Origin: Thermodesulfobacteriota bacterium
GTDB taxonomy: Bacteria > Desulfobacterota > DSM-4660 > Desulfatiglandales > Desulfatiglandaceae
Assembly: GCA_028278625.1 (NCBI GenBank)
Contig: JANQDY010000089.1
Location: forward strand, 62,001-126,000
Reading direction: 5' to 3'
DNA: 64,000 nt
Part shown: positions 17,785 through 25,985 of the stretch, in pieces
Layout of the letters: every line of letters begins with the position of its first letter
Position numbering within the stretch: position 1 is the first letter of the stretch
Program-made: the position numbers and the translations under genes
Notes under the pieces: model-generated
Seen by the model: the letters and a program-made list of their open reading frames with translations, nothing else
What the model was told of the DNA's origin: nothing
Database searches by the model: none

Positions 17785-20373
17785 TTGAATAAGAAAGAAG
17801 GGGACGGACGCAAACAGGTGTTTCTTGATCTGCTGATGCTATCGGCGATCTTTGCTTTTATCTTCTGCTACCTGGAACCGACCCACCTTTTTTCAAAAAC
17901 AATCACCACCGGCGGGGATACGGGTTCTCACTATTATACGGCCAAATACCTGAAGGCGTATTTGCTGCCGGAAGGAAGAATTTCAGGCTGGTGCCAGGGG
18001 AATCTGGCGGGTTTTCCCATGCTTCAGAACTATTTTCCGCTCCCCTTCATTGTTATTACGGCATTGTCTGTCATCCTGCCCATGGAGATTGCCTTTAAAC
18101 TGACCACGGTTCTGGGCACCTTCCTGCTCCCGGTCTGCGCCTATTTCTTCTTTCGATGCCTTAAACAACCTTTTCCCATTCCGGTAACCGGTGCCGTTTT
18201 CACGCTCCCTTTTCTGTTCATGGAGGGTAACTCCATGTGGGGAGGAAATATCCCCAGTACGTTGGCCGGAACATTCTGCTACAGCCTCGGTTTTTCACTG
18301 GCCATTCTGTATCTGGGACTGCTCTATCGGGCCATGAATGAAAACCGGGGTGTTCCATTGTGCTGTGTGCTGCTGTCAATGGTGGGGCTTTGCCACGGTT
18401 ACACGCTTCTGGGAGCGCTTTTTTCATCCCTCTTCTTTCTGGTCTCCAAAAGGGCCTTTAAAGCGAATCTGAAAAAGCTGCTCCTCATCAACCTGCTGGC
18501 CTTTTGCCTGATGGCCGTCTGGCTGATCCCTTTGATCGTCTTTCTGCCCTATACGACCCGCTTCAGCATCCTCTGGATTTTCTTCAGTTGGGATCAGATT
18601 CAGCGGGAGATGCTCCCTTTTATTCTCGCTCCATTTGTTGTCTTAGGGCTATCGGGATCTCTGTGGTTGATTCTAAAAAAAGGGAAAAGCGAGCCGGGAT
18701 TTCTGAGTGGACCCTTTTCCTATGTTTGGTTTGCCGCTTTTTCCGGTCTGGCACTCTACTTTATCGGCTACCGGATCGGCCTGGTGGATATCCGTTTTCT
18801 CCCGTTTTTTCAATTTTTCATCGTTGTTTCAGGAGTGTTCATCTGGCGTGCGGTCCTGGTTGAACCCCTTTTAAAGACCGTTGTTGTCATGGCGATTCTG
18901 ATGCTCACCCTCTTATGGGTGGATAGCCGGGAAACCATCACGCGCAGTTGGGCCAAGAGCAACTATGCCGGTTTTGAATCAAAAGCCCTTTGGAAGCCTT
19001 TTCAGGCGATTAATCGGTTCTTGAAAGGCGGCGTGGCCGATGCCAGGGTCGTCTACGAACACAGCACACGCAACCTGGGCGCGGGCACGGTCAGGGCCTT
19101 TGAGAATCTTCCGCTTTTCTCGGGCCGTTCAACCCTTGAAGGGGTCTACATTCAGGGAAGTCTTTCGGTCCCCTTTATCTTCTATCTCCAGTCGGAAATG
19201 TCTCAAAAACCTTCAACCCCCATTCCCGATTACAGCTATTCACGGTTCAATCTTAAAAAGGCCCATGAGCATTTGAAACTCTTTAACGTGGGACAGGTGA
19301 TACTGAGCGAACCGGATACCGTAAAAGCGGCCAGAGAATCCCCGCTCTTTGATTTTGAAGGGCGTTTCGGACCATGGGAGGTATACCGTGTGGCGGGAAA
19401 TACGGGCCGATATGTTGAGCCCATAACGCAAAAACCCGTCATGGTTTCAACAAAAGGGTGGCGCAAACGTTCCTATAAATGGTTTCGACTGGGAGATTTG
19501 TCCGTTCCCCTGGTTTTTAAAGACAACGTGGATCAAACCGATCAGGGCCGGTTTCATGTGTTGGAAACCCCGGCCCTGGACAAACTTCCCAAGACACCGC
19601 TCAACCACGACCCCCATATACAAGAAGTTGTGAGGGAAGAGGAGATTTTAATCCATGGCGCCCAGCCTGAAAAGCCGCTTTTGATCAAAATTTCCTATCA
19701 TCCCAACTGGAAAGTGGAAGGGGCGGATCACATCTATCTCGCATCCCCGGCGTTCATGCTCATCTATCCCCAAAAAGCGCAAGTCCGTCTCTATTATGGT
19801 CGAACGTGGCCCGATTATCTGGGTGCCCTGCTTTCCCTCATGGCCATTTTGTTTCTGGTCTCTTACCATGGGATAAAGGATGCCGGAAGGCGCTTTTCAG
19901 CCTTTTTCGATCGCTATGCCTTTAAGGGGGTTTGCGTCTTTATGGGGGTGGTGTTTCTGGCAATGACCTTCTTTTTGATCCGGCTTTCCCCCCGATTTCC
20001 CGTATTGCCATACAATCAGGGGATTGGGGCCTTCACCAAGGGCGATTATCCACGGGCGCGCCAATGCTTTTACCGGGTGATGGAAGAATTCCCCCAGACG
20101 ATCATCGTGGATCAGGCGGCTTATCATTACGCCATGTGTTTTTACAGGGAAGAGAGATGGGAAGAGACCCGGAAATGGCTTCTGTGGCTCATGAAGCACT
20201 ATCCTGAAACACCGAGGGCCGCGGAAGCCTTTTATCACATGGGGCTGTGCGATCTGAAGATGCGGAAAAATGACCAAGCCCGCTTATGGTTCAGAAAGAC
20301 CGTGGATCAGTTTCCCGAAACGGACTGGGCCGGGTTTGCAGAGGATCGAATTGAGGAGATAGCCGCAAGATGA
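17785..20373 (+). CDS. Large polytopic membrane protein (GT-C/PTPS-related) with C-terminal TPRs
   Basis: The 862-residue protein has about ten hydrophobic helices in the first 370 residues. The first loop has TGGDTGSHYYTAKYL, where the Asp in GDTGSH is placed like the catalytic acid of GT-C glycosyltransferases and the PTPS-related membrane family. A soluble region follows (about 375-650), then two more membrane helices (about 680 and 720). Three TPR units end the protein (GDYPRARQCFYRVMEEFP and so on). The start is TTG with AGGCGG eight bases upstream. The last four bases overlap the GT2 gene, so the pair is translationally coupled and likely acts on a lipid-linked sugar. The substrate is unknown. 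Confidence 0.7.
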   Translation: MNKKEGDGRKQVFLDLLMLSAIFAFIFCYLEPTHLFSKTITTGGDTGSHYYTAKYLKAYLLPEGRISGWCQGNLAGFPMLQNYFPLPFIVITALSVILPMEIAFKLTTVLGTFLLPVCAYFFFRCLKQPFPIPVTGAVFTLPFLFMEGNSMWGGNIPSTLAGTFCYSLGFSLAILYLGLLYRAMNENRGVPLCCVLLSMVGLCHGYTLLGALFSSLFFLVSKRAFKANLKKLLLINLLAFCLMAVWLIPLIVFLPYTTRFSILWIFFSWDQIQREMLPFILAPFVVLGLSGSLWLILKKGKSEPGFLSGPFSYVWFAAFSGLALYFIGYRIGLVDIRFLPFFQFFIVVSGVFIWRAVLVEPLLKTVVVMAILMLTLLWVDSRETITRSWAKSNYAGFESKALWKPFQAINRFLKGGVADARVVYEHSTRNLGAGTVRAFENLPLFSGRSTLEGVYIQGSLSVPFIFYLQSEMSQKPSTPIPDYSYSRFNLKKAHEHLKLFNVGQVILSEPDTVKAARESPLFDFEGRFGPWEVYRVAGNTGRYVEPITQKPVMVSTKGWRKRSYKWFRLGDLSVPLVFKDNVDQTDQGRFHVLETPALDKLPKTPLNHDPHIQEVVREEEILIHGAQPEKPLLIKISYHPNWKVEGADHIYLASPAFMLIYPQKAQVRLYYGRTWPDYLGALLSLMAILFLVSYHGIKDAGRRFSAFFDRYAFKGVCVFMGVVFLAMTFFLIRLSPRFPVLPYNQGIGAFTKGDYPRARQCFYRVMEEFPQTIIVDQAAYHYAMCFYREERWEETRKWLLWLMKHYPETPRAAEAFYHMGLCDLKMRKNDQARLWFRKTVDQFPETDWAGFAEDRIEEIAAR

Positions 20374-21065
20374 CACCGATTTCCGGCCTGACGGTTTTTA
20401 TTCCCGTGTTCAATGAGGAAGCCCTTCTGGTTCCAAACACCCGTCGGCTGTTGGCATTTCTGGACCGTTTGGGGAGGCCCTATGAAGTGATCCTGGGCAG
20501 CAACGGTTCAACGGACCGCACCGTGGAACTGGCCGGCCGTTTAAGCGATCACCATGGCACGGTACGGTATTTTCACCTGGCGCAAAAGGGTGTGGGACGG
20601 GCTTTCAGGGAAGGCGTCAGACTTGCTTCCTTTGATTTGATTGTCACGGTGGACATGGATCTTTCCATCAGCCTCGATTTCATTCCCGAGGCCTGCCGGC
20701 TCCTGGATCATTCGGATATGGTGATCGGAAGCAAAATCACCGGGAATCAACGGCGTTCGTGGATTCGAAAAGCGGCCAGCAACCTGTTTATCATTCTGGC
20801 AGGTTACCTGCTGAAGATCAATTATCATGATTATTCCATCGCGGCCAAAGGGTACCGCAAACATCTGGTGAAGCAATATCTGGAGCACATCGACGACCAC
20901 ACCTTCTATGTGGTGAAAATCGTCCATTACGCCGCCAGAAACGGTTGCAGGCTTGTGGAGATTCCCGTCAACTGTCAGGATATGCGGGGGAGCCGTTTTA
21001 ACCTGCTCCATGAAGGGGTCTATAAATTCGGGAACCTGTTCAGGCTCTGGCTGAAAGGTTCTTAG
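20370..21065 (+). CDS. Family 2 glycosyltransferase (DPM1/polyprenyl-phosphate type)
   Basis: This 231-residue GT2 enzyme has the opening strand LTVFIPVFNEE, the SNGSTDRT nucleotide-binding loop, VGRAFREG, and VTVDMDLS as the DxD-type metal site. It has no C-terminal membrane helices, so it resembles the soluble DPM1/polyprenyl-phosphate-mannose synthase group. It starts inside the stop of the GT-C-like gene (ATGA overlap). The pairing of a GT2 that charges a polyprenyl phosphate with a GT-C enzyme that uses the lipid-linked sugar is well known, and that is the likely role here. It converges on the GNAT gene with a four-base overlap. Confidence 0.85.
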   Translation: MTPISGLTVFIPVFNEEALLVPNTRRLLAFLDRLGRPYEVILGSNGSTDRTVELAGRLSDHHGTVRYFHLAQKGVGRAFREGVRLASFDLIVTVDMDLSISLDFIPEACRLLDHSDMVIGSKITGNQRRSWIRKAASNLFIILAGYLLKINYHDYSIAAKGYRKHLVKQYLEHIDDHTFYVVKIVHYAARNGCRLVEIPVNCQDMRGSRFNLLHEGVYKFGNLFRLWLKGS

Positions 21066-22129
21066 ACCACGTCCGAATCACCGTAGGTGACGTGCCAACT
21101 CTCGGCGCTTCCCAAAAGACGGTCCTTTGTGCGCCGATACCCGAGCCGCCATGTTTTTGGGTTGAAAACCTCCGGGACTCTCAGGAAGCCGGTTTTTCTC
21201 AGGATCCCCAAATGATGGCGGGGCATGAGGCAGGTGAGAAAATGGCCCCCTCGGGCCACCACATATTGCCGTGCAAAGGAGATGATGTCACGGAAAACCG
21301 GCGCGTTCACGGGAAAGGGAAAAACATCCACAAGGACGCCGAATCTCTGGCCCCTTAAGGCCATCATTCTTATGACAATAAAGCCCAAAAGCTTCCGGTC
21401 ACGGAACACCGCAAAGGGGCGATAGCCGAATTGGGGAACCGAGAGATAGCGCCATTGCAGGTATCGGCTGTCTCGTACCTGAATGATCCTGGCCGATGCT
21501 TTGTGCCGGTGCCAGAGTTCGTCAAATGATTCATCAAATCTGGAAATGGCCTCGATGGCGAGGCCTTTGATGCGGCTCACGATTCTAAGGGGTTTGTCCG
21601 CTGCCGGGGACGGAAAACGGTTTCCAACCAGTCTGCCGGTGGCGGGAAGCATTTTCAACAGCACGGCCAGGGGTCTGATGGGGACGACCATCAGGGGTAT
21701 GGGCGGAAGCATTTTCCAGTCCAGTTTCCGGGTAAAGCCCGGAAGTGATTGCTCATTGGGAAATCCCCAGACCAGGCCTATCCCGGCGCCCTTTTCCAGA
21801 TCATCATAGAGCTCTTGTGCCAGGGCCGAAAACATGCCCTGACGGCGGTATTCAGGGTGAATCATGGTGTCGCAGGAGAAAGCGGCCAGGGTCTCCCGTC
21901 CGTCAACCAGAAGCCGGGTGGGGATCGTTACATACTGGCCCACAACCCTATGGCCTGCTTCCGCAAGGCGGTAGAAGGCGCTTCCGGCGGGGTTTTCTTC
22001 AAATTGCCACCGCCAGGTGGACTTTTTGAGCCGCACCGGATCGAGATCGCCGAAGACCGCCCGGCGAAGGTTGAGGATTTCCTCTTCATCCCCTTTCCCA
22101 TAAGGTCTAATGTGCCAATGGCGGGTCAT
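21062..22129 (-). CDS. GNAT-family N-acetyltransferase
   Basis: The 355-residue protein has an N-terminal GNAT fold with the acetyl-CoA motif around MIHPEYRRQGMFSALAQELYDD (residues about 92-113). The C-terminal half is a second, GNAT-like half without a clear acetyl-CoA loop, as in the larger members that modify sugars or peptides. Its start overlaps the stop of the upstream radical SAM gene (ATGA), so it is the third gene of a tightly coupled run (CARDB-like, radical SAM, GNAT). The substrate is unknown; linkage suggests an envelope or lipid product. Confidence 0.75.
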   Translation of the reverse strand: MTRHWHIRPYGKGDEEEILNLRRAVFGDLDPVRLKKSTWRWQFEENPAGSAFYRLAEAGHRVVGQYVTIPTRLLVDGRETLAAFSCDTMIHPEYRRQGMFSALAQELYDDLEKGAGIGLVWGFPNEQSLPGFTRKLDWKMLPPIPLMVVPIRPLAVLLKMLPATGRLVGNRFPSPAADKPLRIVSRIKGLAIEAISRFDESFDELWHRHKASARIIQVRDSRYLQWRYLSVPQFGYRPFAVFRDRKLLGFIVIRMMALRGQRFGVLVDVFPFPVNAPVFRDIISFARQYVVARGGHFLTCLMPRHHLGILRKTGFLRVPEVFNPKTWRLGYRRTKDRLLGSAESWHVTYGDSDVV

Positions 22130-23502
22130 CCTCTGATCAGCCTCATGAAAAGCCTTCCCTGATCCATCCGGGGGCGTATCTGCCGGCGCAGCAAATCCAT
22201 CAAATAGGCGGGCCTCAGATAAAACCGAAGATAGGCGCTTCTCAAGACGGATTTCAGTGTCTTGAGATCATGGTCCGTCCCGTTGAAATGGGGGTAGAGA
22301 TGTGGCGGGAATGCCTCCGGGTCAATTCCCGTCTGTCGCGCCAGCGTTGTCCCCGGAAACGGCACGATCAAGTGAAACGCGGCATAGGTGGGATTTAAGC
22401 GAATGGCCAGTCGGATGGTGGCCTTCATCTCTTTTAATCTTTCGCCGGGAAATCCGAAATTCATGAAAAGGGCCGTTCTGATCCCAGCGCGCTTGGTCAT
22501 GCGGAGTGCCCGGGCGCAGTCGTTTACGGTGATGCCCTTGCCGGTTTGCTCAAGAATTCTGTCGCTTCCCGCCTCCACGCCAAAATGAATCAGGGTGCAC
22601 CCGGCCTTTTTCATCCAGGAAAGGACCTCCCTGTTTACGTCCGTCACCCTTGTCTGGCAGCACCACTCCACCCCCAGGTTCATTTGAACAAGCGCCTTGC
22701 ACAAGGAGATGAGGCGTTTTTGATTGAGTCCGAATTCAAGGTCCATGAAATAGATGTTTCGAACGCGAAACTCCCGGGCCAAATACCGAACCTCGTCCAG
22801 AAGTCGTTCCAGTGCCTTCTGCCTGAAACCATTGCCGTACATGCCAAGATAACAGAAGTTGCACCGGTAGGGGCAACCTCTCGATCCTTCCAGAATGGCA
22901 AAATTTTCCCCCATGAATTCATATCGGTATCGGTCCATGTTAAGGAGATGGTAAGCCGGGCGGGGAAGTTCATTTAAATCGAGGGGGCGGTTCCTGGGCC
23001 CCGTGGTGACCATTCGGCCCCCTTTGAGAAAAGCAATCCCTTGAATGCCGGGGGCTACGGCATCACCGTTATCATTATTTACAATCTCCAGGATGGTCTG
23101 CTCAGGCTCTCCCAACAGAGCGGCTCTCGCTCTGCTTTTTTTAAGCACGGCTTCCGGCCGTTCCGTTACATGGGCGCCCATCACATAGAGCCGTTCCCGG
23201 GGGATGTGGGCGAGCGTGTCAAAAAAAAACTGAATATTCAAAGAAGGGCACTGCCACCGGTCATAGGGGGTCGATGTTACGAAAATCTTGTCTGAACCAG
23301 CGGACAAAAGGCCTACTTCCCTTGGAGAGAGTTCCTCCACGTTGTTATCCAGGATTCGAACCTTAACCCCTTCCTTTTCCAGGAGTCCCGCGGCCAGGGC
23401 CAGGTCCAGCGGTTGCCAGCGTCTTCTGAACTGGGGCTGCAACTGACGCCTGATCCCCTGCCAATGGGGATTTATAAGGAGCACGGAGGTGGATCGTTTC
23501 AC
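22126..23502 (-). CDS. B12-binding-domain radical SAM protein
   Basis: Residues about 5-140 form a cobalamin-binding Rossmann domain (VLLINPHWQG; the DxHxxG His motif is not obvious). The radical SAM core has CPYRCNFC, with cluster ligands Cys210, Cys214 and Cys217. A typical SAM-barrel region follows (for example HFGVEAGSDRILEQTGKG). Such enzymes perform methylations or rearrangements in lipid, hopanoid, bacteriochlorophyll and natural-product pathways. The start is GTG, overlapping the TGA of the gene before it. Hopanoid enzymes lie about 2.5 kb away on the other strand, but no direct link can be shown. Confidence 0.85.
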   Translation of the reverse strand: MKRSTSVLLINPHWQGIRRQLQPQFRRRWQPLDLALAAGLLEKEGVKVRILDNNVEELSPREVGLLSAGSDKIFVTSTPYDRWQCPSLNIQFFFDTLAHIPRERLYVMGAHVTERPEAVLKKSRARAALLGEPEQTILEIVNNDNGDAVAPGIQGIAFLKGGRMVTTGPRNRPLDLNELPRPAYHLLNMDRYRYEFMGENFAILEGSRGCPYRCNFCYLGMYGNGFRQKALERLLDEVRYLAREFRVRNIYFMDLEFGLNQKRLISLCKALVQMNLGVEWCCQTRVTDVNREVLSWMKKAGCTLIHFGVEAGSDRILEQTGKGITVNDCARALRMTKRAGIRTALFMNFGFPGERLKEMKATIRLAIRLNPTYAAFHLIVPFPGTTLARQTGIDPEAFPPHLYPHFNGTDHDLKTLKSVLRSAYLRFYLRPAYLMDLLRRQIRPRMDQGRLFMRLIRG

Positions 23503-24320
23503 GGTCTTTTTCCGGACAGTCCGTTTCTGATGATGTAAAGGACGATGACCGCCATGAAGATCCCCGCAAGAAGGACGAAGAGCCAGCGGTATTGTCGAAA
23601 CAGGTTTTCCGATGCAATGATTTTGACCATTGCCTGGCTGACGGTCGTGTAATGGACACCTTCCTTGTCGTATTCAAAATAGCAGAACACCGGATAATCC
23701 GCTCCGGACAGGGCTGAGAAATTGCGGATTTCAAAATCCAGGTCTTTCCGGGACCTGGCGTCAAGCTGAAAATCCTTTTCCGGAGAGGGTGCCGAGAGTT
23801 CTTTGGGAAGTACGAGGGTTGCGACAATCCGCTTTTTATGGGCGTCCATATTCTTCACTTCCAGGGAAAGCCTTCCCCTGTCTTCCATGGTGATGTTTTT
23901 ACCAAGGACCGCAAGACCGGATCTCCGGTCGGGACCCACCAGGAATGTCAGGCCGGAAAGTGCGGAAAACGGGTATTGGTTGGCGTCGTGAAAATCCACA
24001 AAGACCGTAAGGGGATATCTGCCGGGTTCCATGCCCAGGGTGCTTTTTTCAAAAACAAATGATGTGGTTCCCTTTGGATCAAGCTGAGGGACGACCTTTG
24101 AATCCAGGGTTCTTTTAAGGAGTTTCAAATGAACCTGCAGTTGGTGAGCCGCAGCCGTGCCCTGATTGGCAAGACGGACCGTGATTTTGACCCTGGTTTC
24201 CATGCTTTCCACCGTGGTCTGTGTCTGGATCTTTATGACGCCGGCAAAAGAGGGTGTTATAAAGACAAGAGATAATGAGAAAAAGAACAAAAAGCCCAAT
24301 GAATCGTATTTTCTTTTCAT
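23499..24320 (-). CDS. Membrane-anchored CARDB/NEW3-like extracytoplasmic protein
   Basis: The 273-residue protein begins with a signal peptide (LGFLFFFSLSLVFIT). A beta-rich body of two Ig-like units follows, with the ANQGTAAAHQLQV type of CARDB pattern. A C-terminal membrane helix (WLFVLLAGIFMAVIVLYII) and a short basic tail (RNGLSGKRP) end it. The topology is therefore a periplasmic domain held by one helix. No enzyme motif is seen. It overlaps the radical SAM gene by four bases and so belongs to the same run; a substrate-presenting or scaffold role is possible but unproved. Confidence 0.65.
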   Translation of the reverse strand: MKRKYDSLGFLFFFSLSLVFITPSFAGVIKIQTQTTVESMETRVKITVRLANQGTAAAHQLQVHLKLLKRTLDSKVVPQLDPKGTTSFVFEKSTLGMEPGRYPLTVFVDFHDANQYPFSALSGLTFLVGPDRRSGLAVLGKNITMEDRGRLSLEVKNMDAHKKRIVATLVLPKELSAPSPEKDFQLDARSRKDLDFEIRNFSALSGADYPVFCYFEYDKEGVHYTTVSQAMVKIIASENLFRQYRWLFVLLAGIFMAVIVLYIIRNGLSGKRP

Positions 24321-24365
24321 GCTTTTGGGTTACGGTATCTTGAATGTTTTCTGAATCGACAATAT

Positions 24366-24968
24366 CTACCAGGCCAACAGGTGTTTTTTTGCCGCCTCTT
24401 TTTCCAGCCCTGGGAAGCAAGCCTGCAAAATCTTGCCGAGCGGTTCCAGCACATTTTCAGGAATCTTTTCCACGCCGTCAGATCGAAACGGTTTGCCGCG
24501 CTGTTTTGCGAAATGCTTTAAAAGGTAAATCCGAAGGTTATGAGCCGCAATTCTAACCTTTTCCCCAGTTGGTCGCGCCATGTGGCCCTGGAATTTCACA
24601 ACTTGCGCCAGGTGGAGCATTTCAATGTGTTCGGCATCCAGCTCCGCACCAATGAGCTGTTGCCGAAGCGATTCCGTATGGTCTTTCCGGAAGCTTCCAT
24701 ATGCCGGTTTCAATCTCCTTCTGACCGTCCATACCGGTCTGACAATCTCTTCCTGCCATTTCCCCACGCTTTCCATGGCCCTTCCCATCTGAATCTCATC
24801 CAGGGCCGCTGCTCCCGTCTCCCCCAGCCAGCAGCACCAGAACAGGAAATTGACATCGATCCCATGTTTTGTCTGTAACGCCAGACATGCCTCGTGAACC
24901 CCGTTTTTTTGGTGGGCTTCCAGGGTGAAGTCCCAAAGGGGATGGTTTTCGAAATCCATGGATGACAC
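24366..24968 (-). CDS. TIGR02444/DUF2390-family protein
   Basis: The 200-residue helical protein matches the TIGR02444 pattern: an N-terminal PLWDF, then CLALQTKHGIDVNFLFWCCWLG and the helix VGKWQEEIVRPVWTVRRRLK. The family is of unknown function. The C-terminal 70 residues are longer than in many relatives. AAAGGG lies close to the first ATG (24968); a second ATG at 24959 is possible. It sits 17 bases after the diadenylate cyclase gene, so the two are probably co-transcribed. Confidence 0.75.
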   Translation of the reverse strand: MSSMDFENHPLWDFTLEAHQKNGVHEACLALQTKHGIDVNFLFWCCWLGETGAAALDEIQMGRAMESVGKWQEEIVRPVWTVRRRLKPAYGSFRKDHTESLRQQLIGAELDAEHIEMLHLAQVVKFQGHMARPTGEKVRIAAHNLRIYLLKHFAKQRGKPFRSDGVEKIPENVLEPLGKILQACFPGLEKEAAKKHLLAW

Positions 24969-24985
24969 CCTTTCCGACTGCCTTT

Positions 24986-25663
24986 TCAGCCTTTTTCTCT
25001 GGCGCTGCCCAGGTTTTCAAGCAGGGCAAAGGTTCCAAGGTTGGGATACAATTGATCCTTCAGCGCCATGGAAATCCACCCCTTTTCTTCGGACACCACG
25101 ATTACCAGGGCGTCACTGGCGCGGCTGAGTCCCAGGGCCGCCCGATGGCGGGATGCGAGTCCCAGTCTGTCGATATCCGCGGAATGGGGTGCCAATGGAA
25201 GGAAAACCCCCGCCTTTCGGATGCGGCCATTTTGTATGATAACCGCGCCGTCGTGGAGGGGGCTGCCCGGATAGAAGAGGTTTTCGAGCAGGGTTACGCT
25301 GATGGGCGCGTCTATGAGAGTGCCGCCTTCCAACAGATCATCCAGGTCATCTTCATGGGTAATGGCGATGATGGCCCCGTGCCTCTTTTCACTGAGGCTT
25401 GAAAGGGCCAGGATCACCGGTCCCGGCACCTGAACACCAGGGGAGATGGAACATTTCAGATGTGTTTCCAGGAAAGCCTTTTCCAGTTGATTGAGGCCTT
25501 CACGGATTTCATAAAGTTTCTGCAGCAGACTATTTAAGGCCAGATGTTCAGCCATGCACGGAATATCCGAATGGATACCATTGATGCAGTCCTTCACCCC
25601 CTCCAATTGGTCTAAAACCAGTTTCTGCCCGTCCACATCCATTGCTTTTGATGTTGGTTCCAT
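24986..25663 (-). CDS. Soluble diadenylate cyclase (c-di-AMP synthase)
   Basis: The 225-residue protein has a helical N-terminal region (about 1-90) and a DAC domain with the diagnostic LHDGAVII (DGA motif) and SRHRAALG (RHR motif). It should condense two ATP into c-di-AMP. It lacks the three membrane helices of CdaA and the DNA-binding tail of DisA, so it resembles the CdaS-like soluble type, in which an N-terminal helical part controls activity. ATG 25663 has AGGA just upstream and sits about 43 bases after the start expected from the promoter; an in-frame ATG at 25702 is less likely. No c-di-AMP phosphodiesterase or receptor is visible nearby. Confidence 0.85.
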   Translation of the reverse strand: MEPTSKAMDVDGQKLVLDQLEGVKDCINGIHSDIPCMAEHLALNSLLQKLYEIREGLNQLEKAFLETHLKCSISPGVQVPGPVILALSSLSEKRHGAIIAITHEDDLDDLLEGGTLIDAPISVTLLENLFYPGSPLHDGAVIIQNGRIRKAGVFLPLAPHSADIDRLGLASRHRAALGLSRASDALVIVVSEEKGWISMALKDQLYPNLGTFALLENLGSAREKG

Positions 25664-25712
25664 TTTCCTTTCATCCCGACAATAGGCCCCACGAAGACGC
25701 ATCCATCATCAA

Positions 25713-25741
25713 ATTATAAACTTTTAGGGATATTTTTGCAC
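25713..25741 (-). promoter_or_regulatory. Candidate promoter for the diadenylate cyclase gene
   Basis: On the minus strand there is a perfect TATAAT (plus-strand ATTATA, 25713-25718). A weak -35 (GTGCAA) lies 17 bases upstream. The predicted transcript start leaves a leader of about 43 bases before 25663. Confidence 0.4.
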
Positions 25742-25919
25742 GCCAATTTGATGGTTCTTAATTGATCACCCTATCTTTGTCCTTGAATAATTCTAGGGAC
25801 CTTCCATTTGAGAAGAAGATTGGGGGAAGGGTATAAGGGCATGGAAACAATCAGTAAATCAACTTGAAACAAAACCATGACACATCATGACAAAGGAGAA
25901 GAGAATATATCGATTTTAC

Positions 25920-25948
25920 TTGAATTTTATATAATTCTCATATATAGG
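25920..25948 (+). promoter_or_regulatory. Candidate promoter for squalene-hopene cyclase
   Basis: TTGAAT (25920-25925) and TATAGG (25943-25948) are 17 bases apart, each matching the sigma-70 consensus at four of six positions. A GGAGG follows at 25968, 13 bases before the start codon, which is longer than usual spacing. Confidence 0.35.
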
Positions 25949-25985
25949 TCCCTTATAAACTCTTTCTGGAGGAATACGACCTATA

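Larger units (their letters stand above)
25664..25985. other. Intergenic region between divergent diadenylate cyclase and hopene cyclase genes
   Basis: This 322-base AT-rich spacer has stop codons in all frames and no gene I can support. It carries the two divergent candidate promoters listed separately. Confidence 0.6.
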
